DNA from: Camillea tinctor
Taxonomy: Eukaryota; Ascomycota; Sordariomycetes; Xylariales; Xylariaceae
Length of the DNA: 64,000 bases
Reading direction: 5' to 3'
NCBI GenBank assembly: GCA_022578605.1
Contig: MU394080.1
Coordinates: forward strand, 62,001 to 126,000
Shown here: positions 49,551-63,104 of the stretch, in pieces
Position numbering within the stretch: the stretch's first letter is position 1
How the letters are laid out: the number at the start of each line of letters is the position of its first letter
Program-made: the position numbers and the translations under genes
The notes under the pieces: generated by a model
Seen by the model: the letters and a program-made list of their open reading frames with translations, nothing else
Told to the model about the DNA's origin: nothing
The model's database searches: none

Positions 49551-51744
49551 TGCTGTACTCGAACTACTCTCGATATTGACCAATACTTGTTCTCTATGCC
49601 TAGCAGCCATGCAAGATACAAGAAAAAACAATCACTAGTCTCTCTTACCATATATGTTCTGGTCTATGTCGCCTCATTATGGTGGCACCAGACACTGGTC
49701 CATAAATTAGGCTGATAAGCCTATATCGCCGTCCTTCTTTGCACATATTTCTTGTTACGCTTCGATCTTTTATTCGTCGTCTTTCTAGTCCTTCAGACCC
49801 CCCTTAGACAATTCATAAGTCTCGTTACCTATGACATTCGTCCTCTACACCACCACTTGAGATCCAGCCTCTTGGTCGCATTGTCATCCGGCATTGGATT
49901 ACTTGATTGGTATACAGGTGGCAAGATGAACAGAAAATTAACCCGATTATGAGTCTAATTTGGTTATATTTCTTGCTCAATCTCTGCTGCCCCTCCTCCC
50001 CTCCCCCTTTTTGCCTAGTGCTGCAGGGTGGCGATTCTGGTTTCTACAGCAAGTAGATACACCACCATACTACCAATCAACAATCACCGTGTTGACAGCC
50101 ATGCGCTCAAATTGCGGAGTTCTCTCTACCAGAAACAACAACTCGGATAGGATTAAGGGCTCATGTTTTGTGTTTCCTTTTCCCTCACCCCATAATATGG
50201 CGGCATAGATGGATCTTTCTTGCTTCACGGCATTACGAGATTGACGAGATTGACCTTTTATTTTCCCTCTGCCCTTTCTATACATCTCTGATGTGCTTGC
50301 TTTGCAGGCATGCACATACTAAAGTGACGAATTTAATGATAAAGAAGTGGACAGAAGAGATGATCAACGGAAAGGGAGTTCACCAAAAATCAGGCGTGAG
50401 GAGTTTGGTGGTAATGTCTAGTCAGGAAAGGAAGGGCTGATTGACAGAGTTCATCATGAGTTTCTTGCCTTTACCTCCATAGTCCCTTTTTTTCTATTCC
50501 CAAATCCCTTCAACTTGTTCGTCTCTTGGACCGACTCTAGAGGAATAAAAGGATATGAGTAAAAGGAGGAGGGACAACAAGAGCAGTTCTCATCGATCGG
50601 CTCTCTTTCTAATCATTACTCCTTACTGCTTGGCTCAGGCTGGTTTTTATGTCCATTTTTTGCTGCATTTTCGCTGAGCATTGCAGAGCCAGAGCAGGAC
50701 AAAAAGGTTTAGATAGACCGGTTCGGATCTCGTCGGTTTTCATAGAATCACGTCACACCATGTCACGTCACATCTGCACCGCTCGCACAAACAATGTATT
50801 ATTAATTTGCTACACAAAAGACCAAAGTTCCTCAAAAACCGTAGTCTCTTTTTATTTCCAGTATCAGCATATGTGAGTAATTTGTTTAAATGTCCAAAGG
50901 AAGTAAAATTAGGTAGGTTATTAGAATCCTGGACAAAGAAAGATGGGAGGAGAGACATATCAATAGCAGTAAAAAATACGCAATTAATGGAGTTAAATAG
51001 GTAGGTCACAGTATAGACATTTCATTCATTTGAGATACTCCTTCTATTATGGCGATAGCTGATACAATTAAATAAATAACCTAACGTACTGACCTAACCT
51101 AAGTAATATCAATATATATGGTAGGCATATACTATAAAAGAAATAGAATAGAGTCTATGTGTGTATATATGGTAAGTTGTTTACTTTTTACTTTAACCTA
51201 CTTCCCTCCCCCTTTTTTTCCTCGTCTCCAATCCCCCTCCCCCCTCCCACGATTTTTTCTCCTGGCGTATCTCACATAACGATGATGTTTTTATCTAGAC
51301 AAAAAGGGGTGAGGGGAGGAGGTAATATAATAAAGATGAATAAATTCGAGGTCTGCAGGTGGGAATGTAGGTAGCTTCCACCAAGTTCGCTTAGTATTCC
51401 GCTAAGATAGGAGGGAAAAGATGTTTGAGAGAAGAGGGTGTAATAGATAAAGAAGTAGGCGAGGTATCGGTATGTAATGTGTATAGGTTATGTATAGGTA
51501 GGTATATACCAGAAATATCCAAATGTGTATGCTATATGATGCAGGTAATGTATAAAACCCCCCTGCCCCCCTTATTTTCTCTCCATCTCATAACTCCTTT
51601 ACTCATAATGCCCCTGATATTAAAAAATAGGTAAACTTAGATAGGTAGGCATTCTCCCTCGAACCTTCAAAACTTGCCCCTTTTCCGCTTATGAAAATAG
51701 AAATAATATGTTTCTGATACTACTATGTATATCAAGTCGAAAAA
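49551..51744. other. 2.2 kb gene-free region between convergent genes
   Basis: 3' flanks of the Snf2/RING gene (plus) and the lectin-like gene (minus). Only short open frames on both strands. Pyrimidine runs occur at 51195-51260. Confidence 0.6.
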
Positions 51745-53567
51745 TCACGGGGCTTCCTTATAATGCCCCTCGCCCATCATCTCTATGGGTCTAGTCTGGA
51801 CCGGCATCTCCTGCGGGTTTGGGTGGTAGTACGCTGGCGGCTGGCCCGGGTGCTGCTGGTATTGGTGATTATACTGCTGCATCTGGTACTGATCTCCCGC
51901 TCCCGGTGCGTGCGGATCGTACACCCATCCGTCGTGCTGCTGCGGATATGCATACCCGGTATTCGGATCAACGGCGTACGTCATCTGCTGCTGCTGTTGC
52001 GCAGCTCCATAGAAAGGACCTGTCGTCGTCGACGGGTACGTGTGTTGAGTCGAAGGGCTCGTGTTCTGGTCGTGGCCTGTTCCACTATTAGAGGCGGCGG
52101 CTGCAGCATACATATGGCGCTGTCGCCTGCGTAGTAGGAAAACGGCCGCGATCATGCCTCCGATGGCGATAACGCCTACAGTGACGCCAGCGCTGATACC
52201 GGCCTTGGCGCTTCCGCTGAGACCGCTATTCGATGTGCTTCCCGATGTGGCGCTCGTTTCTGAGGATGATGTGGATGCTTGGGTTGCGTTAACGGACGGG
52301 ATAACGGTGGCCTCGGCCCATTGACCGTCATTACTAGCGACCTCGACGACCTCGCCGCCGCTCGTGTAGTACAGACGGATGTTCTGCGTGTCCGCATCAC
52401 TTGCGACGGCGAGGGGTCCGCCGGGGGTGTCAGCCCGCGGCCAGGATACATTGTCACCCCTTTCTGACTCGGCCCAGTAGCCAGCCCCGTTATAGAGCTG
52501 ATACAATTGGCTGTCGTTGCCGATGTAGAAGATATAGCGGGTAAGGGAGTTGTCGATACCGACGCCAATAGATGTTGGGTTCCCGTTCCATGCAGGCAAA
52601 GTGAAGTTCGCGGTAACTGCTGTATCTAACACCAGATCACTCCCCGCCGTGGTGTTGGTACTCTGGTTTCCACCTTGTGTCAAGGGCTCCGGGAGGCTAG
52701 CTATAAGCAAACAGAGTCAGAGGCTCTGTTATGAAAGCGGTACAGTTTCTATTCTTTTTCGTCTGACTTCAAGTCAACTTACAAAGATGCCAAAGATTGT
52801 CAGAATTCAATCTTGCCTCTCCTAGATTTTGCGAGTCTCTGGGTCTCACAGCTGTTATATTGAAGTGGCCGTTTCTGGAGTAGAAAGTCGATCCAATCGC
52901 TTGTGACGATGCTGTATCCTGCGAGACAATACCGTAATAGCTCCATGCTTGTGCGGCAGAGGTATACCCGAGGTGATGCATCGTCCCCCCCAAATCGTTA
53001 TAAAAAACACGATAGCCATCGGTTGCGCTCAGCAACACTGCGCTGAGGCCCGAGGTCGGCGCAACCTTGGGCGCTCCTCCAGAGACTATGTAGTCGCCAT
53101 TATTCATCCACCGACCGGTGGCCCAGTCGCATCGCAACAGCGAATTAACGATGGCATCATCGTCATCTAGATAAAAAATTGAGGCCTGTGATGGCGTCAG
53201 CAGGGCTCCACCACTGAGCTCGTGCCAGCCAATTGTTTTTGGTCCGTGATACCAAAACAAAGCAGATTTCACCATGGTCTCAACTCACCCAAGCGGTCGT
53301 ACCGTCTGTCCACCCCGTCGCCGCCAGACTCGTGTTCTTCTTAGGCGGGTGCGTCGTCAATGGTGCTATGATCGTGGTATCGTCGGGAAGGACAGGCGTG
53401 GAGTTCCCATTGCACATGCTATATCGTATACCTCCGCTGTCATCGTCCTGTAGTATGATATTAGGTCCCCGGCTATTCCACCACGCTGCTATCGAGCCAC
53501 ATGATGCAGGCGCCACAAGCAGCCATATTGAGTAATAACAAAAGAGTGTATATATTTTCGAAGCCAT
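51745..53567 (-). CDS. Type I membrane protein with fungal-lectin-like beta-propeller ectodomain
   Basis: Predicted cell-surface protein: signal peptide (MASK..., hydrophobic core YYSIWLLVAP, residues 1-24), an extracellular region of about 340 residues with repeated W/Y-rich motifs such as RYIFYIGNDSQLYQLY and IRLYYTSGG that resemble the six-bladed fucose-specific-lectin fold, a Ser/Thr/Asn linker, one membrane span (about 393-417, ending in RRRQRH), and a Gln/Tyr/Pro-rich cytoplasmic tail (418-545). Three exons (53567-53289, 53185-52783, 52700-51745) over introns of 103 and 82 bp give 545 residues. An upstream in-frame ATG at 53627 would add 20 polar residues before the signal peptide, so 53567 was preferred. 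Function is unknown; glycan sensing or adhesion is inference from architecture. Fold assignment is moderate. Confidence 0.75.
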
Positions 53568-56091
53568 GATCCTGGTGGCGGGCGAGCACACTCTGACGAT
53601 CCTCAACTGCTCAGGAAGGTTTGACAAAACTCGTGGGCTAGACTATGATGATGGATGATTCCATAGTAAATAAAGAGTCGATCTTCGGTTGAGCTAATAA
53701 CGGCGATAGTCTACCCAGTCTTTCAGGGTAGAAAAAGAGAGAACACAGGCATAGGAAGAATGGAAGAAGAAGAGGGAAATGAGTAGTGAGTGCAGAAAAG
53801 AAAAAGGAAAGAAAAAAGACCCTGCTCGCGTCAGCCGCCGCAGCAGCTAGGTACTGCTATAAGATGGATGACAAGCGTAGCAAGCATGTCGATCTAAAGA
53901 CGATCTAGATTTACAACATGTGAAGGCAGACTAGGACGTCCCCGGGGCTAATCCTTCGTCAGGGTAGAAGGTGGGTTTGTGATGACAGAGGGAAACCAAT
54001 GCTCGTGCAAAGTGCCCCTGTGCCTCTCTGCACGATGGATCTCAAGAGTTCCTTGTTCCTCTCTTGAAGCGGAGAAAGTTTGGGGTGTGATTGGATCTGA
54101 CATGGTTCTTGGTACCTCAACCCTCGATGATCTACGCTGCGCTAACATTTATTTCGTTCGGCATGTTTCTCATCGAGGCAATGTGGAATCCGGTAGCTTC
54201 CGGGTGATTTTTTCAAATTCATTATGTAGGTTGTATACGGCATCATATACTAACTGCTATTAATGTTGTTGATATTCAACTTGAGCAGAATAAGAGATGA
54301 ACCAGCTGTGATGGAAGCAAGTATGCAGTCTAAGCTAGGTACCTATACGACCTAGTTAGTATATACTAACCTAGAGTAAGCAGAAATGGATGCAGTGGCT
54401 CTACACCGTAGATATGACAATTCATCTCACCAGTCAATTGTAAATGGTAATATCATTTTACCTAGATAGGTGAGACAGCTGTATGTTGGGCACATACCTA
54501 TCGGTTGGGTTCCGTCGATACCTACACTACCCCTACAGACGCCACATGCTTATACAAATAATATCAAGGTAGGTATTGTCTCGGGGAAGAAGAGAAAGGA
54601 AGAAGAAAAAAAGGAAAAGGTAATAATTATGAGTGTGGAATCAAGAGACCATGACGGGAAAAGCTTGGGTGGAGTCAACAAGGAAGCGAAGGTAAGAGAG
54701 GTAAGGGTAGAAGTACCTACACTAGGTAGCTAATACCCTAGCTACCTAACCCAGATAAGTATATAAAACCACGTGCATATTTCGAAACCTAGTATGTATA
54801 GCCCTAGATTATACTTTATACCTGCATGCATGCCTACAGTCAACCTTATAGCCGATTACATAGGTAACCTTACCTAGATAAGCATCACTTAAAACTGCAT
54901 TTACGGCCTCCCCGATAAGTTAAGCAAGCCAACTAACCTAGTAGCTGCTATTGGAAGCCAAAAGATTGTGTATTACATATACTGCTTACCTACTAAGGGT
55001 TGGTTATTCAGCCGTACTTTAGAATGAAATAAAAAGAACCATTAATCAACTTAAATTCAGCTCATAGATATTTTTTTTAATATTATTATTAACTCCATTT
55101 TTCAGTCCGAGAGATTTGGACAATAATCAACTTACTTACCTACCTAGTAAGAGAAATGACCTAACTAACCCAGATTCCTTTGATACATCATTGGAAAATC
55201 AATCTATCGATAAAACGGCCTCAGTTTGTCTGGTTAAGCACACTAACCTTAGGTAGATGAGTCCTACTTACTATATACTATTAACATTCGTTTATAGTTT
55301 ACTTGAGGTTAAAACTCCAGCCGTACCTATCTCTCATAATATATCTCCGAATCTGTTCTACTTACAGAGTACACACGATCTTATATATACCCGCTGACCT
55401 TACCTAAGGGCCCTACCGGCTAGGTGCTTATTACCTACTAGGTAGGCGGGTATCACTTGCAGCACTTGTAAGCAAGCAGGCCTTTTGCTGCTATCAATAG
55501 AAAATGGTCTGTGCGGGACCCTAACAGTCCAGTTCCGTTCCAGCTTTTTACGCTAAAGAAACCCGGTACCAAAACGTCGTACGGATATGCACCAAAGGAA
55601 CCCAGCACCATGGATAATAAACAACTGTGCCATGTGCCTTCGAAACTCGGAAAAAAAAAAGGAAGGAAGAAAGAAAAAGTAGTATGAAGCCAGGCAGAAA
55701 AATATCACAACTATACATCACCAACTCAAATGAAACATACAGTCAATATTCCCAGATATTTATTTTATGTCAAATACCATAAAATCCAATCAATCCAATC
55801 AATTTCTCTACAAAAACATGATGGACACCCCCCCTCAATGCTGACGGTCAGCCAACTAGCCAGTTAAATCAACGGAGTGATCCCGTTGATAAATCACCCA
55901 TCATGGAAGATGCAGAAGGACAGGGGTTGGACTACCCCCCTAAATCTCAAACAATTTCTCCAAAACATAATACTACATTGATCATAAAAACGTCATAATC
56001 ATTCGGCAGACATCGCGTGAACATGAAAGAAGAGATGAAAACAAGAACCCTGGTATTGTCTGATACCGACCATCTAATAACATAGGCTTTT

Positions 56092-56122
<31 letters not shown>

Positions 56123-56154
56123 AATTCCTACTTGGGGAAAAAAATCTCAATCGT
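53568..56154. other. 2.6 kb gene-free region
   Basis: Promoter of the lectin-like gene on the left, with a purine-rich leader-like stretch at 53730-53820. The right part (54340-55470) is AT-rich with many CTAGGTA/TACCTA motifs. No gene is supported. Confidence 0.6.
56097..56122. repeat. (GT)n microsatellite in the pfkA 3' UTR region
   Basis: Perfect GT run of 26 bp next to a T run, starting 33 bp past the pfkA stop codon. On the gene's sense strand it is (CA)n followed by poly(A). Confidence 0.9.
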
Positions 56155-58668
56155 CTAGTCCACTACCAGTCCACGTTTGGCGTCTTTGGCCAATAAGCCC
56201 ACCAGGCTCTTCTCCGGCAAGGGGTAATCAGGCCGGCCGCCCAGAATATCGACCGTCGTCTTCAAGTTAAGCCAATGCGCCGTCATCGGCCGCCGGTTTT
56301 TCCAGTCAGTCTCAGTCTCCTCCAAATCCTTCATAGCGGAGAAGACCACCGAGGCTCCCTTGATACCGATGACTGAGGCACTGAGCGGGTTTTCACGGAT
56401 GCTGTCCGGATTGTCGTAGCTCTTAGGGCCATACGTCTCCAGATGTTGTATGCACCTGATAGCGAGCCTGACTGCCCGGCATCTGTCCATTGCTGAAGGT
56501 ACACCACCTTGCTGAACATGACCTGGAATGCTGTCTCGAGCTTCGAATCGGTCATGTGCCTCCTCACGGATAATATCGGCGATTAGCTTGGCGCTGTACG
56601 TCCTGCTAGCCTTCTCGTTGACTAAGATCAGTCGTCCTGCTCTGGACTGCCCCTTGTCTTTCTGGAAGACATCTTTCAAGTGCTTTACATCTGCGTTGAG
56701 CATCTCTAGGCTAATACCCTCTTCGGGGACATAAACAGCACTTGCGCCAACCCCTAGTCCTGCGAGCACAGCAACGTAGCCGGACCTGCCACCTTGTGTT
56801 TCGATGACGAAAACACGCCGTCGCGTAGCAGATGCCGATTGTTTTATCTTGTCACAATAGGCCACGAGCTCGTTTAGACAGGTATCGGACCCCAGAGAGT
56901 ATTCGGAACCGGGTACGTTGTTGGAGATGGTGGCAGGCAGGAGGGTCAACGGGATACAGAGCGAAGGGAATCTGTCACGGGCCTTGCGCAACTGCGAAAT
57001 GGAATGGAATGCCTCGAAACCACCGATCAGGAAAAGAGCGTCAAACTTATACTTCTTGATCAAGTTGGCGATATGCTCGATGCCGGATTCCTCCGGCAAC
57101 TCTCGATTGGTTCCTATTTCTGAACCGCCCTTGCTTGCCCAGCCATCAACCTCAAGCCAGTCAAATGATCGCACGGCACCCAGAGGCTCATCACCATGAT
57201 GACGAGCAAAGCCGGCAAATCCATTATTGATGGAGATAGGCTCATGACCACGTGATCGACAGTAGGCCACACCAGCCCGAATCGCAGCGTTCATACCGCC
57301 AGCAGGGGCGCCCACGTTGATAAAGCCAATTTTCATACGCTACATAGTGTCAAAAAAAAGGGTACTTGAAGGATTTAGGGGGGCAGTTTACCTTTTCGGC
57401 TGGTAGATGGATATCCTCACTAACACCCATGCTAGTCGTCATCATATAGGAGTTGTACTGGTCGGAAAACTCCGTGTCGCGAAGGGCCATGGCCTTGTCG
57501 AACTCTTGAGCTTCGATGGCCTTAGCAACCTTTTTGGTTTCCTGTACAGCGGCCATCAGAGGCTTCCGGACGATCTTGTTTTCGTTGATAGCGATAAAGC
57601 AAGTTTCAGTCTCCGGCCCAGCTTCCAATACCGCTTTGACGGCTTCCACTCCTTGCAAGGTAGCAAGCATTCTGTCATATGCTACCGCTGTTCCTCCTCT
57701 TTGGACATGACCAAGTGTAGTGATACGCGTGTCAAGAGCCAAACCCTTCTTATCTGCTAGAAGATCCTTCACCATATCGGGTGTGATCTTGTTGCCGAAA
57801 CGATCATTGGCACCCTCAGCAATAATCACGATGGTCTTACGCTTGCCCCAATCGCGATGCTTCAAGGCTGTTAGCTAAATCTCATTTATATGTCAATTTA
57901 CCGTAAGATGATACGAACCTTTTGGATGACTTGGCACATCTCTTCTTTCCAGTTATCCTCTCTAGGTTTCTCCGGAATGAAGATGAAATCAGCACCAGTA
58001 GCTAGCCCTGCCATCAGAGCAAGCCAACCACAGTGTCTCCCCATAACCTCAATAACGAAGGCGCGGGAGTGGGAAGAAGCCGTAGCTTCAATGTAGTCAA
58101 CCATCTCACAAATACGGGCTAGAGCGGAGTAAGCACCGATGGTAGCATCGGTACCCGTGAGATCGTTATCGATAGATCCGACAAGGCCGACGATGTTGAG
58201 GTGCCGGAAGGGCTCTACTTGCGCCTTTGTTAACTGCCCTGTCGAGACAAGCTCTTCCACTAGGGAAGGCCACTCAGCCCGGAATTTATCAGCACCAGTA
58301 AGCGAGCCGTCACCACCGCAGATGATGATGGCATCAATGCCATTGAGGATCATATTCTTGGCAGCAGTTAACCGACCGGGACGTTCGTAAAAGGCCATAC
58401 ATCTCGCGGTTCCAATCAATGTTCCTCCTTCGGATAGGTAACCCCGTACGTCATTCCAACCCATCCTGCGTATGTACTTGCCGCCCTGAACCAGACCTTC
58501 GTAACCTTCGTAGACACAGTAAGGATCGCAACCCATGTGGATGGCCATGCGCACGACAGCTCGTACCACGCCGTTCATGCCCTGGGAGTCTCCACCCGAG
58601 GTCATGACGGCGATCTTCTTCTTGGGCGCCTCCATGGTTGAAGGGTCCGGGGGACTGGTATTAGACAT
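56155..58668 (-). CDS. pfkA: ATP-dependent 6-phosphofructokinase
   Basis: Glycolytic enzyme phosphorylating fructose 6-phosphate to the 1,6-bisphosphate; cytosolic, allosterically controlled. Eukaryotic tandem-duplicated form. Three exons (58668-57919, 57859-57392, 57339-56155) give 800 residues, close to other filamentous-fungal enzymes. The N-terminal half is catalytic: [31 protein letters not shown] with the catalytic aspartate, EVMGRHCGW, and [10 protein letters not shown]. The C-terminal half keeps the fold ([47 protein letters not shown]) but has changed catalytic residues, as expected for the regulatory half that binds fructose 2,6-bisphosphate in this family. Intron 1 has donor gttcgt and acceptor gaag, chosen because it restores family spacing ([12 protein letters not shown]). 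The extra N-terminal domain of yeast subunits is absent. Confidence 0.95.
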
Positions 58669-61064
58669 TGGGAGGATGTTGCTGCGTATGGAGGGGTCTG
58701 AAGGGGTTAGGTAGATAGGTAGGTGGAGAGCCGGGTTTCGTAGCTATGTTGCTAGAAAAGGTTAGATGGGGGATATAAGAAGTAAATATGTTTGAAACTC
58801 TGCTCTTCCAACAACGAGAGATGTTAGCAAGAGAGGGGGCGAATAGTAACAAGTAGGTAAGGACAAGAAATAGAAGACGGAAAGAAAAAGACTAGCTTTT
58901 CCTTGGCCTTGGTTCTTTAGGTGTAGAAACAAACTTGAAGGGAGGGGAAGGGAAGTGAGAAGAAGAGAAGGATGATGAGGAAGAATGGGGGTGAAGAAGG
59001 AAAGAGGAAAAAGAAAAAGAAAAAGAAAAAGAGAAGAAAGAAGTGTGTGTGCGGTATTTGGTCCGTTGTAAGAAAGTAGTAGTAGTAGTAGTAGAGTACC
59101 AAGTCCAAGTGAGGAAGATTGCGTAGGATGTACTTGTAAGAGAAAATCTTGGCCTACCGATGCTAAGCTCCCCTTCCTTATCGAGAGTACGAGGGCTGGA
59201 GGGGTACGTAGTTTAGGTAAGTAACTCTACCTAACTTTATCAGTGGTGCGGGGAGCTATTTTTTTTCAGTGAGGTCACAGCATGATTCACGGGCGGATGT
59301 CGTACAGGGATCACACCACACTGGATCCAATCGAATGCCCCGCAGTACCCACTGACCCAAGCTGAGAGGTATGATGAAAGGTAAGGCTGCATCTCGGACC
59401 TGCTTTAATCTACTCCTACACCACCGACCTCTCCTTACTTTCCATACTATCTTTTCAACCTAGTGTAGTAGTAGTAGCACTACTACTAACACTACCACTA
59501 TCTGCTTCTTACCTTAGCAGTGAATATTTTAGCTCTTTAACTTTGACTATACCTGCTCAATTACGTACATACAAGGCAGGTAGTAATTAACTTGGTCTAC
59601 TAAATTAGTGGAATACCTCTCGTTTCGCTTCATCTTTTTTTTCTTAATGCACAAAATAAAAATATCATATATAACCGTAACTTGTTTCATCCTCTAATTT
59701 CTATAAATATTTAACCTAGGTAAACATGCCACACCAACTCGATTATATATGTGTAACACAGAATTTCAAGGATTTGTGATATGTTATCCGATGCAATCAG
59801 GCCATAAGTAGTAAGAAGCTGCTGCTAACATTCCTCCATGCTATGGCCTAGGACTCCGGTTGCACGGCAGTATTAATTGTTTAGCTATGTACTTACAGGC
59901 TTGGTATCCTCTAAACCATCTAACCACCTTGTTTGTAATGCCGAATCGGACCCGCACAACGGATGTCGAGCCCCGAGTCTTCTCGGCCAGTTACTTACTT
60001 CCCGTTGTATCTAACCTGGCTAGGTATTACGACAATCAGTCGATCAGTCGATGGCAAAGTAACTCGTATGTGCACCTGCTGTTGCACGTGTACGAAATTC
60101 CCGCAATAATAGGATGGATGAATTTTTTTTTGTGATAGGCAAGGTGTGAGGGTGTCTAGAAATAGATATTGTACGCGAGATGACAACCTCCCATGCACAG
60201 AGCTTTGGAACTCGCATGCAATTATATATGTACTGTACTGTAACTGTACCGTAAATCCCATTCTAGACTTGCGTGAAATCAAAGACAAGCATACCATATA
60301 CCTATATATAAATTCAGAAATGAGATATTTTCAAGGTATGTGAAGGTATATCAAGTGATTTAGGATTGTTTGAGCTATAATGTCTCCAATCACGAGATAT
60401 TAGCACTGAGTTACTAAGTTAAATTACTTAACCTAGGTTAGTTCCTGTGGATTGAGGTTATTCTTCCAAGGCAAAGAAAATTGACTACGGAGTAATACAG
60501 GGTTGATTGCGATTTATATACACACATAACTTTCAAGTGTAGGTACCTAGGTACTTATAAGAATTATCTTAACTCATGTTAAATGCATTCAACATCGATA
60601 TTCAATGACCATATGGCAAGTAACATAAATTAACTTCAAGTACGTTTGTATCTGGTTGACTACTAAGTACTTAGTACTAGGTACATAGCACGGAGTATAC
60701 CTAGCCACAAACAAATCCCTTCCATTAGAACCCCTAGCCACAATGGTCCCACCAATGTAGGTATGTATGCAGATCAAGGTGTGCCACTAGTGGGCCACTA
60801 GCAGCTATCATTCACTAGAAAGCTTATTAGGTTAGATATCTAACCTACAAGAGCAATAAACATCTAAAGTTAGAACTTGACCTTCTTCCTCATGACTTAC
60901 ACCTTTTCAACTTCCGCCCTACCTAGAACCCGACTACGTCCAATGCGTATATGAGAGAGGCATGCACTCGGTGCCACCCTCCCCAGTTGCCATCTAACCC
61001 CGGTAGCTTCTAATTCCAATATCCAATATCCAATACCCAATATCCAATAACCGCGACCGCGATC
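58669..61064. promoter_or_regulatory. Divergent intergenic region between pfkA and med17
   Basis: 2.4 kb separating two start codons pointing apart. The pfkA side has a purine-rich block on the plus strand (58920-59040), a CT tract on the gene's sense strand, as expected for a strong fungal promoter. The middle is AT-rich with CTAGGTA motifs (60540-60553) and TACGGAGTA (60486-60494). Just before the med17 ATG a caatatc/caataccc unit repeats four to five times (61018-61048). No gene is seen. Confidence 0.5.
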
Positions 61065-63104
61065 ATGTCCAACATCAGTACCTCGCCCTTCTCCCTGCGT
61101 CCATGGCCTACCGGTGACAAGAAGCCCAAGAACCTGGCCGAGTTCATCGGTCGCGTGAATGCCGAGCGCAATGGCTTTCGCAACGTCACCGAGGCAACGC
61201 TTCACGACGAGTTGAAAGCTGAGGATGATGGGGATGGGCGAATGGAAATTGACGAGGTAGAAGGATCTTCCGAGGATGAAGCTGAAGTCGAAGCAGACAA
61301 GTCGAAGACTGTCTTTGCTGCACGCGAGGATTTCCTTAGGAATATCGAGTAAGGATGCCTGTTGCTGTGCCTGTTGCTGCATTGGTTACGGAGGAGCTAC
61401 TCGAAGCTCGGAGCCTGCTAACAACCTCGGCCTGACAGGTCCGCTCACCAATCTGCCATGCTCGGTCTCGACTTCGTCTCCCTCCTCCTCTCCAAGGAAG
61501 CGCCCGTTCACGCAACTACCACCTTATCCCCTACGCTACGAGACCTTGTTGGGATCGGCACACTGGGAGCTTCCAAGCTCAAGGAATCTCCCGTAACTGA
61601 GGCCCGCGTCCAGGACGAACTAGCCGTTGCAACGGGTTGGCGACTCATGGGTACTAACAGTATGGTTGATTCTGTCCTCGCAGCTGCACAGAGACTGGAG
61701 AAGGAAGTCGAAACCGAGACCAAGTATTGGTCTGATGTTTTGTCCGTGAGCGAGAGTGGTTGGGCTGTGTGCTCTCTCCCTCAAGAACCGCATACTCTTG
61801 GAGTCCGGTTCGGCTTCTCCGAGTCCGCTCCCGAATTTAGGAACAATAGCATTGCACCTCTGCTGCGAAATGACGACGGATCGGTGCGGTTGGGTGTCAG
61901 CAGTGTCGGTGCCGGCTGTCAGAGGGTTCGCATCACATTCAAGCAGAACGGACAAATTGTTGATCAATCGCCACTCCCCGGCCGTATCCCTGAAGATGCT
62001 CCTCTGAAGGATAGGGTTTTGGAGGCGCGGAATACTTCATTCCATCAGGAATTATGGTACGAACTTAACCGGGAAGCCCGCACACTCCTCGCTTCCAACG
62101 TATATTACGAGGGCCCCACCATCGTCTGGAGGCAGGATGAACAGACAGAAGTGAGATGGACCCTCGAGGACCTGGCCGAACCGGACTCGACCTACCAAGA
62201 TCTCTCTAATGTCGACTGCTGCGCTTTGTCATTCTATTCGTTTATGCAGTTCCTTTTATTCCAGGGACACCGACAAAATTATCACAAACGCACTACCGTA
62301 TCAAATCTACCTCCCAGCCGGATGGCTACAACCCAACCTTACAGCATCCTTCGGCCCATGATCTCCCGGCTCGAGTTCTTCCGCAATAACCGAATCATGG
62401 AGAACTTCCTAGAGGATATAGTCCTTGCCCTCCGACGCGCCGGTATCTCCACCGCTTTCTTCTCCTCGGCAGAGCAAGTCGAGACGCATTCAACACCGCA
62501 GCATCGCCGTAACGCTAAGATGGAGCTGATCTGGGTCAATCAGCTTGTGGGGAATCTTACATCCAACTTTGCGCTCACGATTACACCCGAGACGCGGATA
62601 TATACCACTAGCCATGCCGCCATAGTTCCCTTCATGGGAATACACTTCAATGTTTCCTTCACGGAACCCACTCTACCTTCGCCTGGACACCAACAACCGC
62701 AACAGCAACCTCCAGCAGCAGGGACTGAAGGCGGCGAACCGACCCAGAAACCCCAACCCACGTTCCTTCAGCAGTCGTACCCCCCCTCCCCGGTGCCCTA
62801 CGCCAACGTTAATGACGTTCTCTATTACCTACGACAAGCGACAGTAAGGGCGGTGACGCGGGATCTCGCAGCGTCAGCAGCGCGCACCCTCGGCCGTGAT
62901 GACATCGTCTATGCGGATACGCTATCGGGACCTGGGATCTCGGCCGAAGATAGGGAAGCTCGTATCAAGTGCACGGTTTCCGAAGACGGACGGTTCGCGC
63001 TGTGCCTCGGCCGCCGTTGGAGGTGGTGGGCTAGTGGGGATAATGTAGGAGGACGGACCTTGGAGAGCATGATTATAGAATTTATGAGGGGAAGTCAGGA
63101 GTAG
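61065..63104 (+). CDS. med17: Mediator complex subunit 17 (Srb4/Med17)
   Basis: Core subunit of the Mediator head module, which links activators to RNA polymerase II; nuclear and essential in yeast. Two exons (61065-61348, 61439-63104) over a 90 bp intron with branch gctaac and acceptor acag give 649 residues. The N-terminus SPFSLRPWPTGDKKPKNLAEFI..VNAERNGFRN is what I recall for filamentous-fungal Med17. An acidic stretch (about residues 50-85) precedes helix-forming sequence AHQSAMLGLDFVSLLLSK. The C-terminal half includes ISRLEFFRNN and a Gln/Pro-rich insert (about residues 540-565) before the conserved end. No lesion is seen. Confidence 0.92.
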
